The notes: a model not told the origin generated them from the sequence alone. A stretch of DNA of 43,887 nucleotides from Legionella anisa (GCF_001467525.1 NZ_LNXS01000021.1:105001-148887), one strand, 5' to 3'; shown: positions 35,550-43,887, counted from the first letter of the stretch. Numbers and translations are program-made.

Positions 35550-36308
35550 CTAAGTTTCAAATTCCAACCCACAGATTAATGCATTGGCATAGGTATTGCC
35601 TGTGCTCAAGGGTTCTGTTACTTGATCGTTGAGGGAACTGAAGTGGCCTTTTCCTAAATAGAAAAAGCGATAACCACATTCCAAAGGCACGCCGCCACGA
35701 ATAACATGGTTCAATTTTATATGAACTCCTGCGGCTGCACTAAATTGTGCCGTGAGATCTCTGGAGAAGAAATTATCAGGGAGTGTCTGGCCGTCCAGTG
35801 AATACTCTTTAAAATTACGCGCATTGATAAGATTAGGACCAATCCCCGCATCAATAATTAATCCATAGTCCGGATTTTTTGTATTAAGTGCAGCGCGAGC
35901 CATTATATAAATAGGGAAGTGGTCTACATTATAATGGTATGATAAATTTTGGAATAAGTTCTCTTGGATGACAAAACCATTCACTGAAGTTTTAGCAAGG
36001 TAATAAGCATTTATTCCATAGGACATATCAAATAACTTAGTCTGGTGGCCATCTACAAAATAAGCCAAACCAACTAAATAATTTTCGTCATTATGATTCG
36101 TTACGGTAAAATCATCACCAATCAATCCGTTAATATTAATATGCTGCGCTTGGCCTTGATGCAACCAATAACCACCCGCCTGAAGCAGTGCATAACCACT
36201 TCTATGTACAGGAGGATGTGTCTGAACGTGACCCGCCGAACTTGCTGTTGACGAATATAGTCCCAGCAACAATAAAGTGTAGTAAATTTTTTTTTGATTA
36301 AAAAACAT
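35550..36308 (-). CDS. outer-membrane beta-barrel protein, unknown
   Basis: An exported protein of 252 residues from the ATG at 36308 (a second ATG lies one codon before; AGGA is 6 nt from the former). A signal peptide (YYTLLLLGLYSSTASSA) is followed by alternating hydrophobic strands with many Tyr and Phe: GYALLQAGGYWL, YLVGLAYFV and ECGYRFFYLGKGHF. The end ICGLEFET is barrel-like, though the last residue is not aromatic. It resembles small OmpA/OmpW-sized porin-like proteins with a conserved Gly-Tyr pattern. No specific family is recognised and no function is assigned. Confidence 0.68.
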   Translation of the reverse strand: MFFNQKKIYYTLLLLGLYSSTASSAGHVQTHPPVHRSGYALLQAGGYWLHQGQAQHININGLIGDDFTVTNHNDENYLVGLAYFVDGHQTKLFDMSYGINAYYLAKTSVNGFVIQENLFQNLSYHYNVDHFPIYIMARAALNTKNPDYGLIIDAGIGPNLINARNFKEYSLDGQTLPDNFFSRDLTAQFSAAAGVHIKLNHVIRGGVPLECGYRFFYLGKGHFSSLNDQVTEPLSTGNTYANALICGLEFET

Positions 36309-36342
36309 CATTCTTCCTATCGATCATTTAGCCAAAGTATTT

Positions 36343-36383
36343 TAGGGCCTGTTTACATTTCGCTAAAATGTAAACAGGCCCTA
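36343..36383. repeat. short hairpin related to the MITE at 18294
   Basis: TAGGGCCTGTTTACATTT and its exact complement form an 18-bp stem around CGCTA. The end sequence GGCCTGTTTACA matches GGTCTGTTTACA of the 146-bp element, so it could be an internal-deletion form. It stands in the region between the outer-membrane protein and usp genes. Confidence 0.7.
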
Positions 36384-36561
36384 GTTGTTTCTAACTTATT
36401 CCAGCATATATCCTTAATTTTTTTTAATCTACCAATCTCCACTAAGAATTACAACATACGCCTAATAACAACAAAGATATATAATATCAATTATTGCAAG
36501 CAAAGCTAGGGTGTGTTTCCATTATTAAATAAACAATTTTACTGGCAAGGAAGTCCCATCT

Positions 36562-36993
36562 ATGTACAAACAAATTATGGTGGCAGTGGATGATACTAAA
36601 GCATCCGTTTTAGCATTAAAAGAAGCAATTAAAGTCGCAAAAAACCAGGGCTCCAAGATATGCGTGATTCATATAATTGATACGTTGTATGAAGGTGATG
36701 TCGATCGAGAAACATTTGTTGCGCTCACTAGAAAACAAGGGCAAGAAGTTTTAAATTCAATGAAAAAAATACTCAGTCGCTCAAAAGTAGAGTTTGAAAT
36801 GAAACTCACCGAACTCACCCCTTCTAAAGCACAAATTGCAGAAAAGCTTGTTGATGAAGCAACTGGATTGTCTGCTGACTTAATTGTTATAGGTACTCAT
36901 GGTCGTCGTGGAATCCATCATATACTTACTGGCAGTGTTGCAGAAGAACTCATTCGCATATCCAAAACCCCTGTATTGCTGGTTAGACATTAG
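36562..36993 (+). CDS. universal stress protein, UspA family
   Basis: A cytoplasmic stress protein of 143 residues. VAVDDTKAS near residues 6-14 is the first strand and nucleotide-binding Asp; GTHGRRGIHHILTGSVAEEL near 112-131 shows the ATP-binding G-x2-G-x9-G-S motif, so it belongs to the ATP-binding UspA group. AAGGA lies about 10 nt before the ATG. Stands alone, with no clear partner. Single-gene expression is likely. Confidence 0.9.
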   Translation: MYKQIMVAVDDTKASVLALKEAIKVAKNQGSKICVIHIIDTLYEGDVDRETFVALTRKQGQEVLNSMKKILSRSKVEFEMKLTELTPSKAQIAEKLVDEATGLSADLIVIGTHGRRGIHHILTGSVAEELIRISKTPVLLVRH

Positions 36994-37228
36994 AGATTGA
37001 TAAAACCAATTCATTAAAATTTATTGTAGTTCCATCGTACAATTTGATATGGCGATTGTTCATGGAGATAAATATTTCCCAGTAATTGATTTGATAAATA
37101 CCTTATTTTTCTTAATTATACGATTCGATTTATTCTCATCATAATAAAATCTTAATCATCACTTCATTAATCCTTAATAATCTTATGCTATAAATTATTA
37201 GCTCACTAATTACACAATTGATGCGAAT
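36994..37228. promoter_or_regulatory. promoter of the large effector-like gene with PmrA-like repeats
   Basis: CTTAATCAT at 37151, CTTCATTAA at 37162 and CTTAATAAT at 37173 start exactly 11 nt apart, the spacing of tandem PmrA boxes (cTTAATatT, 2-nt gap) of L. pneumophila as I recall them. A -10-like TATAAA at 37189-37194 follows, leaving a leader of about 28 nt before the ATG at 37229. The rest is AT-rich without genes. No strong ribosome site is visible; a short overlapping frame starts at an ATG at 37221. Confidence 0.55.
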
Positions 37229-40200
37229 ATGCCCGGATTGTACTCAAAACAACGAATAAATTTTGACTCGCTGACGGATACAGATTTGTCACGGTATGAA
37301 TATCACCGTACTTTACGTAGTGCCATTGGCCTATCTGCTACCAGCTATTCACAGCAACAAGCTGCTGATGGTGTAATTTATCAATGGGATAATATTGCCC
37401 CAGAAATTGCTCTTGTTCTTTTTCAAGATGCTAAAAAACAAAAAATTAATATCCAAGAAGAAGTGATTCAGCGCATAGGACATGAGGAATTCAATAAAGA
37501 GCGATTGAAAAAAGCGATAGAAAAATTACAGAGCAATCCACGTTATGCTTTGTTTGTACAAAAATTGGCATTACATGTTACTGCTAAAAAATCTAACAAA
37601 TTGACCTTGGAAAATTTAACGTTGGCAGGAATTTCCACACTTGAACAATTTGATGCGGTATTCACTCAATTTTTGTATGTACAGAAAAAATTAACCAAGA
37701 GCTTCCCTAATTTCGACGAAATAACAGAAGAAGATGATTATTATCAGTTCATTGCTTTTATGGCAAATGAACCATTATATGAATCTTTTCTCCGGTCATA
37801 TACCGGTTATCTTGCTTCCGAGTTTAATAAGGGAAGAATAAAAAGTAGCCAAGTAGAAGCGCCTAAAGAAATTGATAGTCAATCCCTTTTAAATTTTTTC
37901 CAGGCAATAAGCTATGATTTAAGTTTACAACCACCCAAATCAAGACCACTGCAGTCCAATACCTTATATATCACATTACTCCATGACACATTAAAATATA
38001 CAATCGTTGATCCAAGTGGCAATGAAATTACCGCAACAATTCATTTCAGTGAATGCAATTTTACTGTCAATGAACAAACTACTGAAGAAGAATTAAGAAG
38101 CCATTTACCTGATCTTTTGAAAATCACATCTCAAAGAGGTCATACTGGAGATATCGCACGGAATAATACTGTGGCATTAAGAGATAAAGGAATCGCTTTT
38201 TTGGAGAATGATGTTGGTAGCAGCTTATTTTTATCTCATTTACCAGCAGTCGATCTCGTTAAAGATGAAGGATATAAATTTACTCTTTATCAGTGGCTAA
38301 ATCAGGGGAATTTAGATCGATTAAAAGATCTTTTGGTTGACGGAGCATGTCAACGTTATAACCAAGTACTGGATACTTGGATAAAACAAATGAAAGAACC
38401 AGCAGAAATAAATGAAGAATTTAAAAAAGAGATCGATGCTGTTGGTACTTTAATGAAGGAAATCACTGCGCTAATCGCTAGCCTTGATGATAATCCAAAT
38501 ACAAAAGATCAGGAATTAGATGAGAAAATAGCTCAACTGATCATTCATTTAAGAGAAGTTAAAAAATTTTATAGCAACACGCCACTTTTACAACCTGGAG
38601 ATGAGTTCCCTTCAACAGCAGGTAATTTTGAAAATTTTATCAAAAAAATCCTATTCCTTTCACCCGATGATAAGTTAATTCAATATGTCCCTGACAGTCG
38701 AGATGCAGATAGAATTTGGAAATTGCATTTGATGGATTTGGTTAATGGATTAGTGAATGATAGAAATTTTGTTGCTGTTCGTGACGTAAAAAACAAGAAA
38801 AACCTATCATTTTTAACAAATGAATCAGGTCTTGTTATACCTCCTTCTCCTATTTTTAGAGAGCAAATTAAAAGAAAGTTGACAACCTATCTTAAAAAGG
38901 ATGTTCATCATTATCATACAGTGCAAAGTTATCAAAATGATCACTTAAATCTGACTCAAGCACCTGTTGTTTTTAGAGGGGGGCACCTAACTAACTCCCT
39001 AGAAGAAACAGTATTTTTCGCCAAGAAAATGACCCGGTCTGGTGAATATTCTGCGGACAGTCATCTATTAGCCGGACAAGAAAATAATGTTAAAAAACAT
39101 GAAACTCGCTCCGGAACTGCTGCCACCTTGGCAACTACAGGGATTGATGGGACACGATCCGTTACAGATAAATTTGATGTAGCCCTCAAATTTGGCGGTA
39201 TGACAGATGTAAAGATTCTCTATATCGTTCGCGGTAAAGAATCATTTCATTCTCAACCCTTTGCAGAAATTGTGGGTAAGTCGAAATTAGCCGAAATTGC
39301 GTATACGCATGTTAATCCTCATGATTATGTCATGACAATCCTTTATAACCGAGATAATGAAATACTCGATGTTATTCCTGGGAATTTAAATGGAGAAATT
39401 CAAGGTATAAGTGAATTTACCAAAGAAGTGATTCATGCAGGGATTCAATTTTACAATAAGAAAAATGGCGACCCTCGAGCATCCAACATCCCTGTAAAGC
39501 TCCCCCCCCCCCCCCGACAAGAACACAGAGCACCGCTTCATCTTTCTGGGGAAAAGCCGTTACTGGATATTCTTCATTCTCATAAAACAGAATCAGCTGA
39601 AACAAAACCTCATGGAAAAAAATTAGATAGCATCAGGATCACGCGCAGTACTCGTGAAGGTCATAAAACGCTTTCATTAGAAACATTGCGTCCTGAAGTA
39701 GAAGTCATTATGCCACGCGGAGAAGCACTGGTACCACCTGAGGGTTCATTTAAATTAGTTCCTGGAAGATTAAGTAAAGTGAGGGAAACTGCTGTTGAAC
39801 ACTTCAATATGAGACATGTTATAACACTTAAAGGTTTTAATCGATGGAGTCTTCAGGAACGAAGATTACAGGAAACATATAATCGTATATTACAGCCTAA
39901 TTTTATGGAAGGTGACATTCAAGAACAACTCGAGCATGCAAATGCCGCTCATGAAGAGTGGTTAACTGATGTCCTAGTACCCAAATTGCAAACTGCATTG
40001 ATGCTTCATCTTTCTGCACGATTAATTACAGATTATCAAGTTGATACTGAAGAAGTGAACGAGCTTGCACAAAAATTATTTCACGAAATTTTGAAATCAA
40101 GCTCTCATTATCTACAACTCATAACTAATTGGTCAGAAATTTACGCTTTACTGGAAGGAGAAGATCTACGTCACCGTTGTGTCGAAAATGCGCATGCAAG

Positions 40201-41422
40201 GATGGAAAAAATATACCCCTCTTTGAGCAAGGACAGCTATGAATATCAATTGAAATTCGAATCATGTTTGATCATGGCAAAAAATAAAATCCAAAAACAA
40301 TTGGTAAACCAAATGATGTCCGAATTTTTGGATAACAATTTGGACTATTTTGCTCAACAATCTAAGCTGGAAAAGAAAACAGTTTATCCAATTGCCGAGA
40401 ATCGCCATTTAGTCTTTTTAGGTCCTGCAGCGAGTGGTAAGAGTACTATTTCCAATCAATACATTAAGCGAGAACAAAGAAAGGATTATGTTTCATTAGC
40501 CACAGATGATTATCGAGGCATATTTATGCCATTTACAGAGATGTTTGAAAAACAGGAAACCGATCAAGTCTTTATCCGTACACAAGATAGCGCTTATTTG
40601 ATCAGTGAACTTGTTGAAGAACGTATTTTAGCCCAAAAAGATAAAAGACCCAATGTAATTATAGACGGCGTGACTTATAAGCCGTCGCAAAAAGCTTTAG
40701 TAGAAAAAAATAATCATTCTGTAGTAGTCTGTGCGTGTTTGGATGATATGTCTTTGGCCGTTAAACGCTCTTATGATAGAGCAAAACAAGAAGAAAGTGG
40801 TTCGGCGGATAAAGGACGCTATGTGAACACAACCAGTTTACTTCATATGCACAAGACGGCAAGCATCAACCTTCTCATTTCTTGCGCCCCCAATACAACC
40901 ATTGCATTTTATAATACCAATATACCGCGTGGAGTAACTCCTCCATTGATTGCTACTGTAGATACGCATGGAGAAAAGACGCTAATCATTAATCATGATA
41001 AAGGCTCCTTGATGTATTTGGCCTCTTTTTTCAATAAAGCACGAGTGAATGTTCAAGCGAAAAGTGATCAACATCTTTTTTTAGACAAATTAAAACGACC
41101 TGAATTTCAGATTGATTCATTATTCGCAGTAATGGATTACGGATTTAAAATTGTTTTAAATGGTGAAAATAACATGCCTTGTTTAACTGTTAAAAAGGAA
41201 CATGGACAGATAATTATGGAAGTTCTCGATCCAGGACAAGTTAAAAACAAAATCCGAGAAAATACAGCTGAAAAACCCTTATTACAAATGCTTTTGTTGT
41301 ATGGACAACTCGGTAGTTTAAAAGCAGTTCAAAAAGAATGTTTGATGCATGAAGATGTTGATTTAATTGTTGAACAAATCATTGATCCCCAATCAAGTAC
41401 ACAGCAGATATCATATCAGTAG
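37229..41422 (+). CDS. large putative effector: ART-like region plus zeta-toxin-like kinase
   Basis: A 1397-residue protein without signal peptide or membrane segments. Residues 1-560 are mostly helical and unrecognised. About 575-710 resembles an ADP-ribosyltransferase of the R-S-E type: VVFRGG with Arg583, TRSVTDKFDVALKFGG with Ser644 and LAEIAYTHVNPHDY with Glu689. A link follows with a run of four Pro coded by 14 C. Residues 1060-1250 look like a zeta-toxin P-loop kinase: FLGPAASGKSTI with Lys1071, TDDYRGIF with Asp1093, Asp1094 and Arg1096, and VIIDGVTYKPS. Zeta toxins phosphorylate UDP-sugars; other P-loop kinases are possible. The promoter carries PmrA-like repeats, and two small unknown genes follow. 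Translocation by Dot/Icm is inferred from size, orphan architecture and promoter, not shown. Confidence 0.78.
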   Translation: MPGLYSKQRINFDSLTDTDLSRYEYHRTLRSAIGLSATSYSQQQAADGVIYQWDNIAPEIALVLFQDAKKQKINIQEEVIQRIGHEEFNKERLKKAIEKLQSNPRYALFVQKLALHVTAKKSNKLTLENLTLAGISTLEQFDAVFTQFLYVQKKLTKSFPNFDEITEEDDYYQFIAFMANEPLYESFLRSYTGYLASEFNKGRIKSSQVEAPKEIDSQSLLNFFQAISYDLSLQPPKSRPLQSNTLYITLLHDTLKYTIVDPSGNEITATIHFSECNFTVNEQTTEEELRSHLPDLLKITSQRGHTGDIARNNTVALRDKGIAFLENDVGSSLFLSHLPAVDLVKDEGYKFTLYQWLNQGNLDRLKDLLVDGACQRYNQVLDTWIKQMKEPAEINEEFKKEIDAVGTLMKEITALIASLDDNPNTKDQELDEKIAQLIIHLREVKKFYSNTPLLQPGDEFPSTAGNFENFIKKILFLSPDDKLIQYVPDSRDADRIWKLHLMDLVNGLVNDRNFVAVRDVKNKKNLSFLTNESGLVIPPSPIFREQIKRKLTTYLKKDVHHYHTVQSYQNDHLNLTQAPVVFRGGHLTNSLEETVFFAKKMTRSGEYSADSHLLAGQENNVKKHETRSGTAATLATTGIDGTRSVTDKFDVALKFGGMTDVKILYIVRGKESFHSQPFAEIVGKSKLAEIAYTHVNPHDYVMTILYNRDNEILDVIPGNLNGEIQGISEFTKEVIHAGIQFYNKKNGDPRASNIPVKLPPPPRQEHRAPLHLSGEKPLLDILHSHKTESAETKPHGKKLDSIRITRSTREGHKTLSLETLRPEVEVIMPRGEALVPPEGSFKLVPGRLSKVRETAVEHFNMRHVITLKGFNRWSLQERRLQETYNRILQPNFMEGDIQEQLEHANAAHEEWLTDVLVPKLQTALMLHLSARLITDYQVDTEEVNELAQKLFHEILKSSSHYLQLITNWSEIYALLEGEDLRHRCVENAHARMEKIYPSLSKDSYEYQLKFESCLIMAKNKIQKQLVNQMMSEFLDNNLDYFAQQSKLEKKTVYPIAENRHLVFLGPAASGKSTISNQYIKREQRKDYVSLATDDYRGIFMPFTEMFEKQETDQVFIRTQDSAYLISELVEERILAQKDKRPNVIIDGVTYKPSQKALVEKNNHSVVVCACLDDMSLAVKRSYDRAKQEESGSADKGRYVNTTSLLHMHKTASINLLISCAPNTTIAFYNTNIPRGVTPPLIATVDTHGEKTLIINHDKGSLMYLASFFNKARVNVQAKSDQHLFLDKLKRPEFQIDSLFAVMDYGFKIVLNGENNMPCLTVKKEHGQIIMEVLDPGQVKNKIRENTAEKPLLQMLLLYGQLGSLKAVQKECLMHEDVDLIVEQIIDPQSSTQQISYQ
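39502..39515 (+). repeat. 14-base C homopolymer inside the effector-like gene
   Basis: An unbroken run of 14 C codes for the Pro stretch after Leu758, in frame as read. Loss of one C leads to a TAG at 39624-39626, and gain of one to a TAA at 39583-39585, so either slip ends translation at about 790 residues, before the kinase region. Confidence 0.9.
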
Positions 41423-41522
41423 ACGATTACAGATTATAAATTAAAAGACAACTTGCATCTATAATATATAAAGTGAAAAATTAATGTGATATAAATCATT
41501 TTTAGATCAAAAGGAACATACA

Positions 41523-41948
41523 ATGCATGCTCGTTTACTGAAAAAAATTGCACGCGAGAAAGAGAAGGTAGAACAGTTTATTGACTCGATGCGCGATACT
41601 TTTGAGAAAACCCCTGATGAAGGCGAGAAAGCGAAGCGTCTTGAGGTATTTGATACTTTATTACTTTTAGCAACCTATGCTCAGGCAGAAGAGCTTGAAA
41701 ATGAATTTCAAATGGTGTTACCTAATAACGAACACAATGATTCAATTACCTACTTGTGTCAACAACTTCGAGAAATCAATGGTTTTTGCCAATGCACCTT
41801 TAGCGATGAGCATAGAGTGTATCAAGATTTACTTTCTGAGGAGACCACTTTAGAAAAAAAACAAGTCGTGCGTGATCTTTTAAGTAAAACAATTTCCGAA
41901 CTCATTTTTGAGAAAACAAATACTGGATTAATTCGTTTAGGTCTCTAA
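41523..41948 (+). CDS. unknown 141-residue helical protein
   Basis: I do not recognise it. The protein is predicted helical throughout, soluble, and rich in Glu, Lys and Leu, with KIAREKEKVEQFIDSMRDTF at the N-terminus and a Cys pair near the centre (CQQLREINGFCQC). AAGGA lies 7 nt before the ATG. It is 100 nt after the large effector-like gene on the same strand; the gap has a promoter-like AT stretch, so it may be independent. It could be a secreted effector, a chaperone-like partner of the large protein, or neither; size and charge would suit a chaperone only loosely. Confidence 0.62.
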   Translation: MHARLLKKIAREKEKVEQFIDSMRDTFEKTPDEGEKAKRLEVFDTLLLLATYAQAEELENEFQMVLPNNEHNDSITYLCQQLREINGFCQCTFSDEHRVYQDLLSEETTLEKKQVVRDLLSKTISELIFEKTNTGLIRLGL

Positions 41949-42112
41949 AAATAATAGCTCCCTACATTTTAAAATGGATTTTTTCAAATTACTTCTGTTA
42001 CGTATTTGTTTTGCATAGCAAAAAAATTCCTTTGAGTTAAGAAGTCAACCCATAGCACTATAATAAAAAATGAGATAAGATGGTGCTCTGTTGTTTTCTC
42101 AGGAGAATCATT

Positions 42113-42526
42113 CTGAGTACCTTTTTTAATGCCACATATACAGCAGCTGCTGCAATTTATGCAGAATTTAAGTTCTATCCTTACTATAATTTTGGCTTTC
42201 ATCTTGATGCGATTACCAGCTTTTTCTGTCATATATTTCGTGCCCTGTATGACTTGGCTGCTTTTTTATTACGTGTAGTTGCTACTCCATTTTTTCTTTT
42301 AAATCCCTTTTGTTGGCCCAGTTTGCCAAGCCATGCTTTAAATCTTGTCGATGATATAGTAGGTGCTGCACTCAGTGTAGTCAGTATTGCCATTCATCCT
42401 ATTCTTTTCATTATCCGTACGTTAAGTTCCATGATTCGAGGCTATGATGAAGGAACAGATTACGATTGGGGCTTAAAAGAAGACGACGAAGAAGAAGATC
42501 TGAAAATGGCGATGGCGATCTGGTAA
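42113..42526 (+). CDS. membrane-associating protein with acidic tail, unknown
   Basis: I do not recognise it. Two or three long hydrophobic segments (HIFRALYDLAAFLLRVVATP and DDIVGAALSVVSIAIHPILF) precede an acidic tail (EDDEEEDLKMAMAIW). The open frame has an ATG at 42080, but AGGAG at 42101-42105 stands 7 nt before an in-frame CTG at 42113, and a TATAAT at 42059-42064 would place transcription start near 42071, so the CTG may be the real start; I place it there with low certainty. A Glu-rich C-terminal block is common in Dot/Icm substrates. It follows the two previous genes on the same strand and may belong to the same accessory group. Confidence 0.5.
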   Translation: MSTFFNATYTAAAAIYAEFKFYPYYNFGFHLDAITSFFCHIFRALYDLAAFLLRVVATPFFLLNPFCWPSLPSHALNLVDDIVGAALSVVSIAIHPILFIIRTLSSMIRGYDEGTDYDWGLKEDDEEEDLKMAMAIW

Positions 42527-42571
42527 CATTAAGAACAGAGTTGGGCTTTTACGTCTCTTCTAGACAAATTT

Positions 42572-43369
42572 TCATCCACTTTTTTCAGAGTTACGCTCTG
42601 CGCTTACTGGTGCAAAAGTTCCCTTTTTTAGGAAACTCATAATTAACTGCTTCGTTTTTGCATTATTCATAATAAAAGTATGGTTGGAATTAACAATCAC
42701 TGGCTCATTTTGCCCTAAACGAGCAAATTCAGGTGGTACTTTCGCATCATAGCGCCCTGCGATGATTCCTATTTTAATGTTTGGTACCGATACCTGATGT
42801 ACGTATGAGGTTTGATCAGAACTCAATTCAACCAATGGTTTAATTGGAGAAGTGAACATAGGAAATATTTCAGTAGAAAGCTTCGCCAGCTTTGAACCTT
42901 GATTTGGTGGAGCCAGCATGATGAGACAACCAATATTTTTTAATTGTTTTGGTGAAAGGCTGGATAGTGCCTCTCGGGTAATAATGCCTCCAAGGCTATG
43001 AGTAATGAAATTAATTTTAGCACCTGGGTTTTCTTCTAATAAATTTTTAATAAACTGATTCAAATAAATTCCGTGTTCTTGAATACTGAATTTTGCAGAA
43101 GGATAACTATAGGAATAAACTACATAACCTTGTCTTTTTAGATAAATTTTTAATGGCCACATACTGAGGGAAGTACGCATCAAACCATGTATTAATACGA
43201 TGATTTCCTGATTTTGTTTTGGTTTGACCTGAGCAGCAATAGAAGTTGTATTGGTTTGCTTCTTGCTATCAGGAGAAAATGCATACGCTTGAACCATACA
43301 CCCCATTCCAATAAAAACCATCAGAACAAGTCGAACAAGCAATCGATTTTTAAGAATGGTTCCGCTCAT
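42572..43369 (-). CDS. exported lipase-like alpha/beta hydrolase
   Basis: A hydrolase of 265 residues with an N-terminal signal peptide (LVRLVLMVFIGMGCMVQAYA) that should direct it to the periplasm or beyond. The oxyanion-hole HG is in VLIHGLMR (His61-Gly62), and ITHSLGGIITREAL carries the nucleophile Ser125; GRYDAKVPPE near 210 supplies the Asp and SNHTFIM near 230 the His. This order is that of triacylglycerol lipases/PGAP1-like hydrolases. Tail rich in Ser and Lys. The AGGGAG before the ATG is only 3 nt away. Convergent with the acidic-tail gene. The substrate is unknown. Confidence 0.83.
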   Translation of the reverse strand: MSGTILKNRLLVRLVLMVFIGMGCMVQAYAFSPDSKKQTNTTSIAAQVKPKQNQEIIVLIHGLMRTSLSMWPLKIYLKRQGYVVYSYSYPSAKFSIQEHGIYLNQFIKNLLEENPGAKINFITHSLGGIITREALSSLSPKQLKNIGCLIMLAPPNQGSKLAKLSTEIFPMFTSPIKPLVELSSDQTSYVHQVSVPNIKIGIIAGRYDAKVPPEFARLGQNEPVIVNSNHTFIMNNAKTKQLIMSFLKKGTFAPVSAERNSEKSG

Positions 43370-43887
43370 TATCTCCCTTTAATTTATACCAACCCTCATC
43401 ATTCTAACTAATTTTTAACGAAGATAGCAGACGGGTTCAAAAATTTTTCCGATTTAAATAGGGTCTATTTCCAAGGCAAAAGCTCTGTCTGGATGCCGTG
43501 TATATTCTATCATCCCTGAGTATTCTGTCATCCCTGCATATTCTGTCATCCCTGCGAAGGCACACTACTGTCCGGTAAAAGCAAAAGGAATAGTTGCACG
43601 TCCTTGATAAAACACCAAGAATGGCATCCTAAATCCCTATTTAGATCAAAGATGTACTGTGAAAGATAGCGTTTTTCAAGAACCATTAAAATCTAATTTT
43701 TTTGTAGACTCCTCAGCATTCATCTAGGCACATCACTTAATCTTGCTTCGATTTGCTCCCTCTCCCGCGCAAGGAATTTGAATAGTAAGATACTGTTCTT
43801 CGCGGGGAGAGGGCGTTGGACAAATCGATACTGAGACACCATGCAAAAATTTTGCGAAAACAGAGCACTGATACAGAGAAACACCTT
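43370..43887. other. repeat-rich end of the window without a gene
   Basis: Three 18-bp tandem units (TATTCTGTCATCCCTGCA-type) lie at 43503-43556. Later, CCCTCTCCCGCG at about 43760 and CGCGGGGAGAGGG near 43800-43812 form a long stem with one bulge. CACTACTGTCCGGTAAAAGC near 43562 looks like an IS edge, but I could not identify it. Confidence 0.5.

Noticed and set aside
39417..39605. 62-residue minus-strand frame across the C tract
   Set aside because: A shadow of the effector-like gene; its Gly run is simply the complement of the C tract.
42032..42064. TTGAGT as a -35 for TATAAT at 42059
   Set aside because: The spacing is 21 nt, too long for a normal promoter; the -10 is kept as a candidate only.
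43503..43556. CRISPR array
   Set aside because: The three 18-bp units are directly adjacent, without spacers, and no cas gene is present.
43560..43690. Possible minus-strand ATPase N-terminus (MVLEKRYLSQYIFD...)
   Set aside because: Only the first residues resemble an AAA-type protein; no P-loop follows and the frame then enters repeat DNA.

Overview
The window reads as chromosomal DNA of an AT-rich gammaproteobacterium, most likely a Legionella or close relative. This is inferred from low GC, a large multidomain protein of the Dot/Icm-effector type behind a PmrA-like promoter, polyhydroxybutyrate genes, an AmpG-like carrier, and palindromic repeats ending in GTAGCCTGGG. No species is claimed, and every family call is made by eye from motifs.

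Layout. 1-320: the start of a minus-strand IS1634-type transposase that runs off the edge. 708-1967: a secreted GH5 glycosidase, visibly richer in G and C than its surroundings. 2.3-12.4 kb: a surface-polysaccharide locus with galU, a remnant of pgi, and a phosphogluco/phosphomannomutase on plus; then, on minus, a UDP-glucuronate decarboxylase, a TPR/beta-barrel outer-membrane protein, an SDR epimerase and a processive GT2 synthase; then ugd on plus. Together GalU, Ugd and the decarboxylase give UDP-glucose, UDP-glucuronate and UDP-xylose, and the QxxRW-type synthase plus the PgaA-like TPR porin look like a synthase-dependent exopolysaccharide exporter. 12.4-15.3 kb: insertion-sequence debris, with an IS4-like element inserted into a decayed IS21-type istA, next to a tRNA-Lys. 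15.7-18.3 kb: an MFS transporter divergent from an Lrp/AsnC regulator, then a membrane protein with an HEXXH motif. 18.3-22.8 kb: a MITE-like element and a four-gene tripartite efflux operon whose FUSC pump is split into two proteins.

22.9-28.2 kb holds a coiled-coil protein, a FixJ-type response regulator, phaB, a protein with faint kinase-like motifs and phaZ. 28.5-34.2 kb holds a GT-C-like membrane protein, a hypothetical protein, an AmpG-like MFS carrier overlapping a LuxR solo, and a secreted GH18 chitinase behind a lux-box-like palindrome. 34.5-37.0 kb has small housekeeping-type genes and repeats.

37.2-42.5 kb is the most unusual part. A 1397-residue protein combines an ADP-ribosyltransferase-like segment with a C-terminal zeta-toxin-like P-loop kinase. 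The two are separated by an in-frame run of 14 C, where a one-base slip would cut off the kinase. It is preceded by three TTAAT-type blocks at exact 11-nt spacing and followed by two small unknown proteins. The window closes with an exported lipase-like hydrolase and repeat-rich DNA.
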